A stretch of 64,000 nucleotides of DNA from Megalopta genalis (taxonomy: Eukaryota > Arthropoda > Insecta > Hymenoptera > Halictidae): the NCBI RefSeq assembly GCF_051020955.1, contig NW_027476096.1:2790001-2854000 (forward strand), read 5' to 3'. The position numbers and the translations under genes are program-made. This document shows positions 26,661 to 38,530 of the stretch, in pieces (within the stretch, counting starts at the first letter, position 1; each line of letters begins with the position of its first letter). The notes under the pieces were generated by a model that did no database searches, was not told where the DNA came from, and was given only the letters and a program-made list of their open reading frames with translations.

Positions 26661-29600
26661 GCTTCAACAGCATGCGAAACAAACGAGTTCGTTTCAAATC
26701 CAGCGAAAAATATGATTTAAGGTCAAATCGACGTGAAGTAGAAGGCTTAGCTTCAAATCCAAGTGAAACACATGATTTAGCTTCAAATCAATGCGAAGTG
26801 GAAGACTGATCTTTGAATCAATGCGAAACAAATGGTTTAGCTTCAAATACTCGTGATATACATGATTTAGCTTCAACAGCATGCGAAACAAACGAGTTAG
26901 ATTGAAATCCATGCGAAACACTTGATTTAGCTTCAAATGAATGCGAAGTAGAAGGGTAATCTTCGAATACATGCGAAACAAATGGTTTAGCTTCAAATAC
27001 TTGTTATATACATGATTTAGCTTCAACAGCATGCGAAACAAACGAGTTCGTTTCAAATCCAGCGAAAAATATGATTTAAGGTCAAATCGACGTGAAGTAG
27101 AAGGCTTAGCCTCAAATCCAAGTGAAACACACGATTTAGCTTCAAATCAATGCGAAGTGGAAGACTGATGTTTGAATCAATGCGAAACAAATGGTTTAGC
27201 TTCAAATACTCGTGATATACATGATTTAGCTTCAACAGCATGCGAAACAAACGAGTTAGATTGAAATCCTTGCGAAACACTTGATTTAGCTTCAAATGAA
27301 TGCGAAGTAGAAGGGTTATCTTCGAATACATGCGAAACAAATGGTTTAGCTTCAAATACTTGTTATATACATGATTTAGCTTCAACAGCATGCGAAACAC
27401 ACGAGTTAGATTCAAATCCAGCGAAAAATATGATTTAAGGTCAAATCGACGTGAAGTAGAAGGCTTAGCTTCAAATCCAAGTGAAACACATGATTTAGCT
27501 TCAAATCAATGCGAAGTGGAAGACTGATCTTTGAATCAATGCGAAACAAATGGTTTAGCTTCAAATACTCGTGATATACATGATTTAGCTTCAACAGCAT
27601 GCGAAACAAACGAGTTAGATTGAAATCCATGCGAAACACTTGATTTAGCTTCAAATGAATGCGAAGTAGAAGGGTTATCTTCGAATACATACGAAACAAA
27701 TGGTTTAGCTTCAAATACTTGTTATATACATGATTTAGCTTCAACAGCATGCGAAACACACGAGTTAGATTCAAATCCAGCGAAAAATATGATTTAAGGT
27801 CAAATCGACGTGAAGTAGAAGGCTTAGCTTCAAATCCGTGTGAAACAAATTATTTAGCTTCAAATTAATGCGAAGTAGAAGGCGTAGTTTCAAATCCATG
27901 CGAAACAAATGGTTTAGCTTCAAATACTTGTGATATACATAATTTAGCTTCAACTGCATGCGATACAAACGAGTTAGCTTCAAATCCATACGAAACACAT
28001 GATTTAGCTGCAAATCAATGTGAAGTAGAGGGCTTATCTTCAAATCCATGCGAATCAAATCGTTTAGCTTCAAATACTTGTGATATACATGATATAGCTT
28101 CAACAGCATGCGAAACAAACGAGTTAGTTTCAAATCCAGCGAAAAATATGATTTAAGGTCAAATCGACGTGAAGTGGAAGGCTTAGCTTCAAATCCATGC
28201 GAAACACATGCTTTAAATTCAAATCAATGCGAACTAGAAGGGTTATCATCAAATCCGTGCGAATCAGATGGTTTTGCTTCAAATACTTGTGATATACTTG
28301 ATTTAGCTTCAACAGCATGCGAAACAAACGAGTTAGCTTCAAATCCATGCGAAACATATGGTTTAACATCAAATCAATGCGAAGCAGAAGGCTGATGTTC
28401 GAATCCATGCGAAACAAATGGTTTAGCTTCAAATACTTGTGATATATATGATTTAGCTTCTACTGCATGCGAAACAAACGAGTTAGCTTCAAATCCATGC
28501 GAAACACATGATTTAGCTTCAAATCAATGCGAAGAAGAAGGGTGATCTTCGAATCCATGCTAATGAAATGGTTCATATTCAAATACTTGTGATATACATG
28601 ATTTAGCTTCAACTGCATGCGAAACATACGAGTTAGCTTTAAATCCATGCGAAACACATGATTTAGCTCCAAATCAATGCGAAGTAGAAGGCATAGCTTC
28701 AAATCCATGGGAATCAAATGGTTTATTTTCAAATACTTGCGATATTCATGACTTAGCTCCAAATGCATGCGAAACAAACGAGTTAGCTTCAAATCCAAGC
28801 GAAACACATGAATTAACTCCAAATCAATGCGAAGTAGAAGTCATAGCTTCAAATCCATGGGAATAAAATGGTTTAGCTTCAAATACATGTGATATACATG
28901 ATTTAGCTTCAACTGCATGCGAAACAAACGAGTTAGCTTCAAATCCAAGCGCAACACATGATTTAGCTTCAAATCAATGCGAAGTAGAAGGGTTATCTTC
29001 GAATCCATGCGAAACAAATGGTTTAGCTTCAAACAGTTGTGATATACATGATTTATTTTCAACTGCATGCGAAGCAACGAGTTAAATTTAAATCCATGCG
29101 AAACACATGATTTAACTCCAAATCAATGCGAAGTAGAAGGCTTAGCTTCAAATCCATGCGAAACAAGTGGTTCAGCTTCAAATACTTGTGATATACATGA
29201 TTTAGCTTCAACAGCATGCGAAACTAACGAGTTAGCTTCAAATCCATGCGAAACAAATGATTTAACATCAAATCAATGCGAAGTAGAAGGCATAGCTTCA
29301 AATCCATGGGAATAAAATGGTTTAGCTTCAAATACATGTGATATACATGATTTAGCTTCAACTGCATGCGAAACAAACGAGTTAGCTTCAAATCCAAGCG
29401 CAACACATGATTTAGCTTCAAATCAATGCGAAGTAGAAGGGTTATCTTCGAATCCATGCGAAACAAATGGTTTAGCTTCAAACAGTTGTGATATACATGA
29501 TTTATTTTCAACTGCATGCGAAGCAACGAGTTAGCTTTAAATCCATGCGAAACACATGATTTAAGTCCAAATCAATGCGAAGTAGAAGGTTTAGCTTCAA

Positions 29601-31304
29601 ATCCATGCGAATCAAACGGTTTAGCTTCAAATACTTGTGATATACATGATTTACATTCAAGTGCATGCGAAACAAACGAGTTAGCTTCAAATCCATGCGA
29701 AACACATGATTTAGCTTCAAATCAACGCGAAGAAGAAGGGTCATCTTCGAATCCATGCTAATCAAATGGTTCAGATTCAAATACTTGTGATATGCATGAT
29801 TTAGATTAAACAGCATGCGAAACAAACGAGTTAGCTTCAAATACATGCAAAACAAATGGTTTAGCTTCAAAGACCTGTGATATACATGATTTAGCTTCAA
29901 CTGCATGCGAAACAAACGAGTTAGCTTTAAATCCATGCGAAACACATGATTTAGCTTCAAATCAATGCGAAGTACAAGGCTTAGCTTCAAATCCAAGCGA
30001 AACAAATTATTTAGCTTCAAATCAATGCGAAGTAGAAGGCGTGGTTTGAAGTCCATGCGAAACAAACGGTTTAGCTTCAAATGCTTGTGATATACATAAT
30101 TTAGCTTCAACTGCATGCGAAACAAACGAGTTAGCTTAAAATCCATACGAAGCACATGATTTAGCTGCAAATCAATGCGAAGTAGAGGGCATATCTTCAA
30201 ATCCATGCGAAATAAAATCGTTTAGCTACAAATACTTGTGATATACATGATTTAACTTCAACTGCATGTGATACAAACGAGTTAGCTTAAAATCCAAGCG
30301 GAACACATGATATAGCTTCAAATCAATGCGAAGTAGGAGGCATAGCTTAAAATGCATGGGATTAAAATGGTTTAGCTTCAAATACTTGCGATATACATGA
30401 TTTAGCTTCAACTGCATGCGAAACATTCGAGTTAGCTTTAAATCCATGCGAAACACATGATTTAGCTCCAAATCAATGCGAAGTAGAAGGCATAGCTTCA
30501 AATCCATGGGAATCAAATGGTTTATTTTCAAATACTTGTGATATTCATGACTTAGTTTCAAATGCATGCGAAACAATCGAGTTAGCTTCAAATCCAAGCG
30601 AAACACATGATTTATCTTCAAATCAATGCGAAGTAGAAGGCTTAGCTTCAAATCCCTGCGAAACAAGTGGTTCAGCTTCAAATACTTGTGATATACATGA
30701 TTTAGCTTCAACTGCATGCGGAACATACGAGTTAGCTTTAAATCCATGCGAAACACATGATTTAGCTCCAAATCAATGCGAAGTAGAAGGCATAGCTTCA
30801 AATCCATGGGATTCAAATGGTTTATTTTCAAATACTTGTTATATTCATGACTTAGCTCCAAATGCATGCGAAACAAATGAGTTAGCATTAAATCCATGCG
30901 AAACACATGATTTAGCTCCAAATCAATGCGAAGTAGAAGGCATAGCTTCAAATCCATGGGAATCAAATGGTTTATCTTCAAATACTTGTGATATGCATGA
31001 CTTATCTTCAACTGCATGCGAAACAAACGAGTTAGCTTCAAATCCATGCGAAACACATGCTTTAAATTCAAATCAATGCGAACTAGAAGGGTTATCATCA
31101 AATCCGTGCGAATCAAATGGTTTAGCTTCAAATACTTGTGATATACATGATTTAGATTCAAGTGCATGCGAAACAAACGAGTTAGATTCAAATCCATGCG
31201 AAACACTTGCTTTAGCTTCAAATCAATGCGAAGTAGAAGGGTTATCATCGAATCCATGCGAAACAACTGGTTTAGCTTCAAATACTTATGATATACATGA
31301 TTTC
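26661..31304. repeat. 4,644-base tandem duplication, copy 2
   Basis: This copy matches 22017-26660 base for base in the stretches compared. The join lies inside the short shared string GCTTCAAC. After 31304 the sequence continues as CTGCATGCGTAAC, while copy 1 continues into copy 2. Its right part, from 28777, takes part in the 4,707-base offset duplication as well, so 24133-26660 exists three times in the window. Confidence 0.93.
26689..28124. repeat. 359-base sub-array, duplicated four units
   Basis: This repeats 22045-23480 at an offset of exactly 4,644 bases as part of the larger duplication. The internal variants that distinguish the individual 359-base units (for example GGGTAATCTTCG in the first, TTAGCCTCAAATCC in the second) are kept in the same order. 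The sub-array therefore formed before the 4,644-base duplication. Confidence 0.93.
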
Positions 31305-33225
31305 GCTTCAACTGCATGCGTAACAAACGAGCTAGCCTCAAATCCATGCGAAACACATGATTTAACTCCAAATCAATGCGAAGTAGAAGGCATAGCTTTA
31401 AATCCATGGGAAACGAATGATTTAGCTTCACATATTGTGAATAGATGTGATATAGCTTGAAATGCAGGCGAAACAAACGAGTTAGCTTCAAATCCATGCG
31501 AAACACATGATTTAGCTTCAAATCAATGCGAAGTAGAAGGCTTAGCTTCAAATCCATGCGAATCAAACGGTTTAGCTTCAAATACTTGTGATATACTTGA
31601 TTTAGATTCAAGTGCGTACGAAACAAACAAGTTAGCTTCAAATCCAAGCGAAACACATGATTTATCTTCAAATCAATGCGAGGTAGAAGGTTTAGCTTCA
31701 AATCCATGCGAATCAAACGGTTTAGCTTCAAATACTTGTGATATGCTTGATTTATATTCAAGTGCATGCGAAACAAACGAGATAGATTCAAATCCATGCG
31801 AAACACATGATTTAACTCCAAATCAATGCGAAGTAGAAGGCATAGCTTTAAATCCATGGGAATCAAATGGTTTAGCTTCAAATACTTGTGATATACATGA
31901 TTTATATTCAAGTGCATGCGAAACAAACGAGTTAGCTTCAAATCCATGCGAAACACATGATTTAGCTTCAAATCAACGCGAAGAAGAAGGGTCATCTTCG
32001 AATCCATGCTAATCAAATGGTTCAGATTGAAATACTTGTGATATGCATGATTTAGATTCAACAGCATGCGAAACAAACGAGTTAGCTTCAAATACATGCG
32101 AAACAAATGGTTTAGCTTCAACTGCATGCGAAACAAACGAGTTAGCTTCAAATCCATGCGAAACACATGCTTTAAATTCAAGTCAATGCAAACTAGAAGG
32201 GTTATCATCAAATCCGTGCGAATCAAATGGTTTAGCTTCAAACACTTGTCATATACATGATTTAGCTTCAACTGCATGCGAAACATACGAGTTAGCTTCA
32301 AATCCAAGCGAAACACATTTTTATCTTCAAATCAATGCGAAGTAGAAGGCTTAGCTTCAAATCCCTGCGAAACAAGTGGGTCAGCTTCAAATACTTGTGA
32401 TATACATGATTTAGCTTCAACTGCATGCGAAACATACGAGTTAGCTTTAAATCCATGCGAAACACATGATTTAGCTCCAAATCAATGCGAAGTAGAAGGC
32501 ATAGCTTCAAATCCATGGGATTCAAATGGTTTATTTTCAAATACTTGTGATATTCATGATTTAGCTTCAACTGCATGCGAAACAAACGAGTTAGCTTTAA
32601 ATCCATGCGAAACACATGATTTAGCTCCAAATCAATGCGAAGTAGAAGGCATAGCTTCAAATCCATGGGAATCAAATGGTTTATTTTCAAATACTTGTGA
32701 TATTCATGACTTAGTTTCAAATGCATGCGAAACAAACGAGTTAGCTTCAAATCCAAGCGAAACACATGATTTATCTTCAAATCAATGCGAAGTAGAAGGC
32801 TTAGCTTCAAATCCCTGCGAAACAAGTGGTTCAGCTTCAAATACTTGTGATATACATGATTTAGCTTCAACTGCATGCGAAACATACGAGTTAGCTTTAA
32901 ATCCATGTGAAACAAATGATTTAGCTCCAAATCAATGCGAAGTAGAAGGCATAGCTTCAAATCCATGGGATTCAAATGGTTTATTTTCAAATACTTGTGA
33001 TATTCATGACTTAGCTCCAAATGCATGCGAAACAAACGAGTTAGCTTCAAATCCAAGCGAAACACATGATTTATCTTCAAATCAATGCGAAGTAGAAGGC
33101 TTAGCTTCAAATCCCTGCGAAACAAGTGGTTCAGCTTCAAATACTTGTGATATACATGATTTAGCTTCAACAGCATGCGAAACTAACGAGTTAGCTTCAA
33201 ATCCATGCGAAACACATGATTTAGC
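28777..33225. repeat. 4.45-kb block, copy 1 (4,707-base offset)
   Basis: This block matches 33484-37932 almost perfectly. Edges come from mismatches GAAACAAACG/GAAACTAACG on the left and GATTTAGCTTC/GATTTAGCACC on the right. The offset is 157 monomers minus three bases. The one difference I noticed is CCAAATCAATGC near 32630 against CCAAATAAATGC near 37340. The block carries long ORFs on both strands. Confidence 0.92.
30226..32316 (-). other. Repeat-derived 696-codon ORF, probably not a gene
   Basis: This is one of the two longest open frames (its twin is at 34933-37023). It is made only of ten-residue repeats such as NHVFRMDLKL, TRLFRMQLKL and NHVYHKYLKL, rich in Leu, Lys, Arg and His. There is no signal peptide, catalytic motif or recognised domain. 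The frame is open because the reversed consensus pentamer has no stop in this phase and 30 bases is ten codons. Neighbouring pentamers of the same kind carry stops and frameshifts. No promoter, splice pattern or other gene context was found. I cannot fully exclude transcription or translation from sequence alone. Confidence 0.8.
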
Positions 33226-33483
33226 TTCAAATCAATGCGAAGTAGAAGGGTTATCTTCGAATCCATGCGAAACAAATGGTTTAGCTTCAAACAGTTGTGA
33301 TATACATGATTTATTTTCAACTGCATGCGAAGCAACGAGTTAAATTTAAATCCATGCGAAACACATGATTTAACTCCAAATCAATGCGAAGTAGAAGGCT
33401 TAGCTTCAAATCCATGCGAAACAAGTGGTTCAGCTTCAAATACTTGTGATATACATGATTTAGCTTCAACAGCATGCGAAACT

Positions 33484-36400
33484 AACGAGTTAGCTTCAAA
33501 TCCAAGCGAAACACATGAATTAACTCCAAATCAATGCGAAGTAGAAGTCATAGCTTCAAATCCATGGGAATAAAATGGTTTAGCTTCAAATACATGTGAT
33601 ATACATGATTTAGCTTCAACTGCATGCGAAACAAACGAGTTAGCTTCAAATCCAAGCGCAACACATGATTTAGCTTCAAATCAATGCGAAGTAGAAGGGT
33701 TATCTTCGAATCCATGCGAAACAAATGGTTTAGCTTCAAACAGTTGTGATATACATGATTTATTTTCAACTGCATGCGAAGCAACGAGTTAAATTTAAAT
33801 CCATGCGAAACACATGATTTAACTCCAAATCAATGCGAAGTAGAAGGCTTAGCTTCAAATCCATGCGAAACAAGTGGTTCAGCTTCAAATACTTGTGATA
33901 TACATGATTTAGCTTCAACAGCATGCGAAACTAACGAGTTAGCTTCAAATCCATGCGAAACAAATGATTTAACATCAAATCAATGCGAAGTAGAAGGCAT
34001 AGCTTCAAATCCATGGGAATAAAATGGTTTAGCTTCAAATACATGTGATATACATGATTTAGCTTCAACTGCATGCGAAACAAACGAGTTAGCTTCAAAT
34101 CCAAGCGCAACACATGATTTAGCTTCAAATCAATGCGAAGTAGAAGGGTTATCTTCGAATCCATGCGAAACAAATGGTTTAGCTTCAAACAGTTGTGATA
34201 TACATGATTTATTTTCAACTGCATGCGAAGCAACGAGTTAGCTTTAAATCCATGCGAAACACATGATTTAAGTCCAAATCAATGCGAAGTAGAAGGTTTA
34301 GCTTCAAATCCATGCGAATCAAACGGTTTAGCTTCAAATACTTGTGATATACATGATTTACATTCAAGTGCATGCGAAACAAACGAGTTAGCTTCAAATC
34401 CATGCGAAACACATGATTTAGCTTCAAATCAACGCGAAGAAGAAGGGTCATCTTCGAATCCATGCTAATCAAATGGTTCAGATTCAAATACTTGTGATAT
34501 GCATGATTTAGATTAAACAGCATGCGAAACAAACGAGTTAGCTTCAAATACATGCAAAACAAATGGTTTAGCTTCAAAGACCTGTGATATACATGATTTA
34601 GCTTCAACTGCATGCGAAACAAACGAGTTAGCTTTAAATCCATGCGAAACACATGATTTAGCTTCAAATCAATGCGAAGTACAAGGCTTAGCTTCAAATC
34701 CAAGCGAAACAAATTATTTAGCTTCAAATCAATGCGAAGTAGAAGGCGTGGTTTGAAGTCCATGCGAAACAAACGGTTTAGCTTCAAATGCTTGTGATAT
34801 ACATAATTTAGCTTCAACTGCATGCGAAACAAACGAGTTAGCTTAAAATCCATACGAAGCACATGATTTAGCTGCAAATCAATGCGAAGTAGAGGGCATA
34901 TCTTCAAATCCATGCGAAATAAAATCGTTTAGCTACAAATACTTGTGATATACATGATTTAACTTCAACTGCATGTGATACAAACGAGTTAGCTTAAAAT
35001 CCAAGCGGAACACATGATATAGCTTCAAATCAATGCGAAGTAGGAGGCATAGCTTAAAATGCATGGGATTAAAATGGTTTAGCTTCAAATACTTGCGATA
35101 TACATGATTTAGCTTCAACTGCATGCGAAACATTCGAGTTAGCTTTAAATCCATGCGAAACACATGATTTAGCTCCAAATCAATGCGAAGTAGAAGGCAT
35201 AGCTTCAAATCCATGGGAATCAAATGGTTTATTTTCAAATACTTGTGATATTCATGACTTAGTTTCAAATGCATGCGAAACAATCGAGTTAGCTTCAAAT
35301 CCAAGCGAAACACATGATTTATCTTCAAATCAATGCGAAGTAGAAGGCTTAGCTTCAAATCCCTGCGAAACAAGTGGTTCAGCTTCAAATACTTGTGATA
35401 TACATGATTTAGCTTCAACTGCATGCGGAACATACGAGTTAGCTTTAAATCCATGCGAAACACATGATTTAGCTCCAAATCAATGCGAAGTAGAAGGCAT
35501 AGCTTCAAATCCATGGGATTCAAATGGTTTATTTTCAAATACTTGTTATATTCATGACTTAGCTCCAAATGCATGCGAAACAAATGAGTTAGCATTAAAT
35601 CCATGCGAAACACATGATTTAGCTCCAAATCAATGCGAAGTAGAAGGCATAGCTTCAAATCCATGGGAATCAAATGGTTTATCTTCAAATACTTGTGATA
35701 TGCATGACTTATCTTCAACTGCATGCGAAACAAACGAGTTAGCTTCAAATCCATGCGAAACACATGCTTTAAATTCAAATCAATGCGAACTAGAAGGGTT
35801 ATCATCAAATCCGTGCGAATCAAATGGTTTAGCTTCAAATACTTGTGATATACATGATTTAGATTCAAGTGCATGCGAAACAAACGAGTTAGATTCAAAT
35901 CCATGCGAAACACTTGCTTTAGCTTCAAATCAATGCGAAGTAGAAGGGTTATCATCGAATCCATGCGAAACAACTGGTTTAGCTTCAAATACTTATGATA
36001 TACATGATTTCGCTTCAACTGCATGCGTAACAAACGAGCTAGCCTCAAATCCATGCGAAACACATGATTTAACTCCAAATCAATGCGAAGTAGAAGGCAT
36101 AGCTTTAAATCCATGGGAAACGAATGATTTAGCTTCACATATTGTGAATAGATGTGATATAGCTTGAAATGCAGGCGAAACAAACGAGTTAGCTTCAAAT
36201 CCATGCGAAACACATGATTTAGCTTCAAATCAATGCGAAGTAGAAGGCTTAGCTTCAAATCCATGCGAATCAAACGGTTTAGCTTCAAATACTTGTGATA
36301 TACTTGATTTAGATTCAAGTGCGTACGAAACAAACAAGTTAGCTTCAAATCCAAGCGAAACACATGATTTATCTTCAAATCAATGCGAGGTAGAAGGTTT

Positions 36401-37932
36401 AGCTTCAAATCCATGCGAATCAAACGGTTTAGCTTCAAATACTTGTGATATGCTTGATTTATATTCAAGTGCATGCGAAACAAACGAGATAGATTCAAAT
36501 CCATGCGAAACACATGATTTAACTCCAAATCAATGCGAAGTAGAAGGCATAGCTTTAAATCCATGGGAATCAAATGGTTTAGCTTCAAATACTTGTGATA
36601 TACATGATTTATATTCAAGTGCATGCGAAACAAACGAGTTAGCTTCAAATCCATGCGAAACACATGATTTAGCTTCAAATCAACGCGAAGAAGAAGGGTC
36701 ATCTTCGAATCCATGCTAATCAAATGGTTCAGATTGAAATACTTGTGATATGCATGATTTAGATTCAACAGCATGCGAAACAAACGAGTTAGCTTCAAAT
36801 ACATGCGAAACAAATGGTTTAGCTTCAACTGCATGCGAAACAAACGAGTTAGCTTCAAATCCATGCGAAACACATGCTTTAAATTCAAGTCAATGCAAAC
36901 TAGAAGGGTTATCATCAAATCCGTGCGAATCAAATGGTTTAGCTTCAAACACTTGTCATATACATGATTTAGCTTCAACTGCATGCGAAACATACGAGTT
37001 AGCTTCAAATCCAAGCGAAACACATTTTTATCTTCAAATCAATGCGAAGTAGAAGGCTTAGCTTCAAATCCCTGCGAAACAAGTGGGTCAGCTTCAAATA
37101 CTTGTGATATACATGATTTAGCTTCAACTGCATGCGAAACATACGAGTTAGCTTTAAATCCATGCGAAACACATGATTTAGCTCCAAATCAATGCGAAGT
37201 AGAAGGCATAGCTTCAAATCCATGGGATTCAAATGGTTTATTTTCAAATACTTGTGATATTCATGATTTAGCTTCAACTGCATGCGAAACAAACGAGTTA
37301 GCTTTAAATCCATGCGAAACACATGATTTAGCTCCAAATAAATGCGAAGTAGAAGGCATAGCTTCAAATCCATGGGAATCAAATGGTTTATTTTCAAATA
37401 CTTGTGATATTCATGACTTAGTTTCAAATGCATGCGAAACAAACGAGTTAGCTTCAAATCCAAGCGAAACACATGATTTATCTTCAAATCAATGCGAAGT
37501 AGAAGGCTTAGCTTCAAATCCCTGCGAAACAAGTGGTTCAGCTTCAAATACTTGTGATATACATGATTTAGCTTCAACTGCATGCGAAACATACGAGTTA
37601 GCTTTAAATCCATGTGAAACAAATGATTTAGCTCCAAATCAATGCGAAGTAGAAGGCATAGCTTCAAATCCATGGGATTCAAATGGTTTATTTTCAAATA
37701 CTTGTGATATTCATGACTTAGCTCCAAATGCATGCGAAACAAACGAGTTAGCTTCAAATCCAAGCGAAACACATGATTTATCTTCAAATCAATGCGAAGT
37801 AGAAGGCTTAGCTTCAAATCCCTGCGAAACAAGTGGTTCAGCTTCAAATACTTGTGATATACATGATTTAGCTTCAACAGCATGCGAAACTAACGAGTTA
37901 GCTTCAAATCCATGCGAAACACATGATTTAGC
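33484..37932. repeat. 4.45-kb block, copy 2 (4,707-base offset)
   Basis: This is the second copy of 28777-33225, separated from it by 258 bases of ordinary pentamers (33226-33483). The two copies are so alike that either the duplication is very recent, or the block is being homogenised, or part of it is an assembly duplication. The 30226-32316 ORF reappears unchanged at 34933-37023. Confidence 0.92.
34933..37023 (-). other. Second copy of the 696-codon repeat ORF
   Basis: The translation is identical to that of 30226-32316, carried along by the 4,707-base offset duplication. Identity here reflects recent copying of the whole DNA block, including parts outside the frame, and so gives no evidence for selection on the protein. 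Confidence 0.8.
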
Positions 37933-38530
37933 ACCAAATCAATGCGAAGTAGAAGGCATAGCTTCAAATCCATGGGATTCAAATGGTTTATTTTCAAATA
38001 CTTGTGATATTCATGACTTAGCTCCAAATGCATGCGAAACAAACGAGTTAGCTTCAAATCCAAGCGAAACACATGATTTATCTTCAAATCAATGCGAAGT
38101 AGAAGGCTTGGCTTCAAATCCCTGCGAAACAATTGGTTCAGCTTCAAATACTTGTGATATACATGATTTAGCTTCAACTGCATGCGAAACAAACGAGTTA
38201 GCTTTAAATCCATGCGAAACACATGATTTAGCTCCAAATCAATGCGAAGTAGAAGGTATAGCTTCAAATCCATGGGAATCAAATGGTTTATCTTCAAATA
38301 CTTGTGATATGCATGACTTATCTTCAACTGCGTGCGAAACAAACGAGTTAGCTTCAAATCCATGCGAAACACATGCTTTAAATTCAAATCAATGCGAACT
38401 AGAAGGGTTATCATCAAATCCGTGCGAATCAAATGGTTTTGCTTCAAATACTTGTGATATACTTGATTTAGCTTCAACAGCATGCGAAACAAATGGTTTA
38501 ACATCAAATCAATGCGAAGCAGAAGGCTGA
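36983..38530 (+). other. Repeat-derived 515-codon plus-strand ORF
   Basis: This is the longest plus-strand open frame. It consists of decapeptides of the types LASNPCETHD, LASNQCEVEG, LASNTCDIHD and LASTACETNE, with one cysteine per ten residues and acidic, Ser/Asn-rich composition. The first few residues come from another phase and join the frame after an indel (CACATTTTTATCTTC near 37023). It stops at GAAGGCTGATG, a stop-bearing B-to-C join that recurs across the array. The related 32276-33343 frame is the copy in the upstream block. No known domain is recognised. Confidence 0.75.

Noticed and set aside
22045..28124. Relation to the Drosophila 359-bp satellite
   Set aside because: Only the length agrees. 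This unit is twelve 30-base monomers minus one base, a composition specific to this array.
36983..38530. Zinc-finger-like protein from CETH and CDIH motifs
   Set aside because: CxxH occurs in classes A and D, but the ten-residue spacing does not match any zinc-finger family I know, and the frame is interrupted across most of the array.
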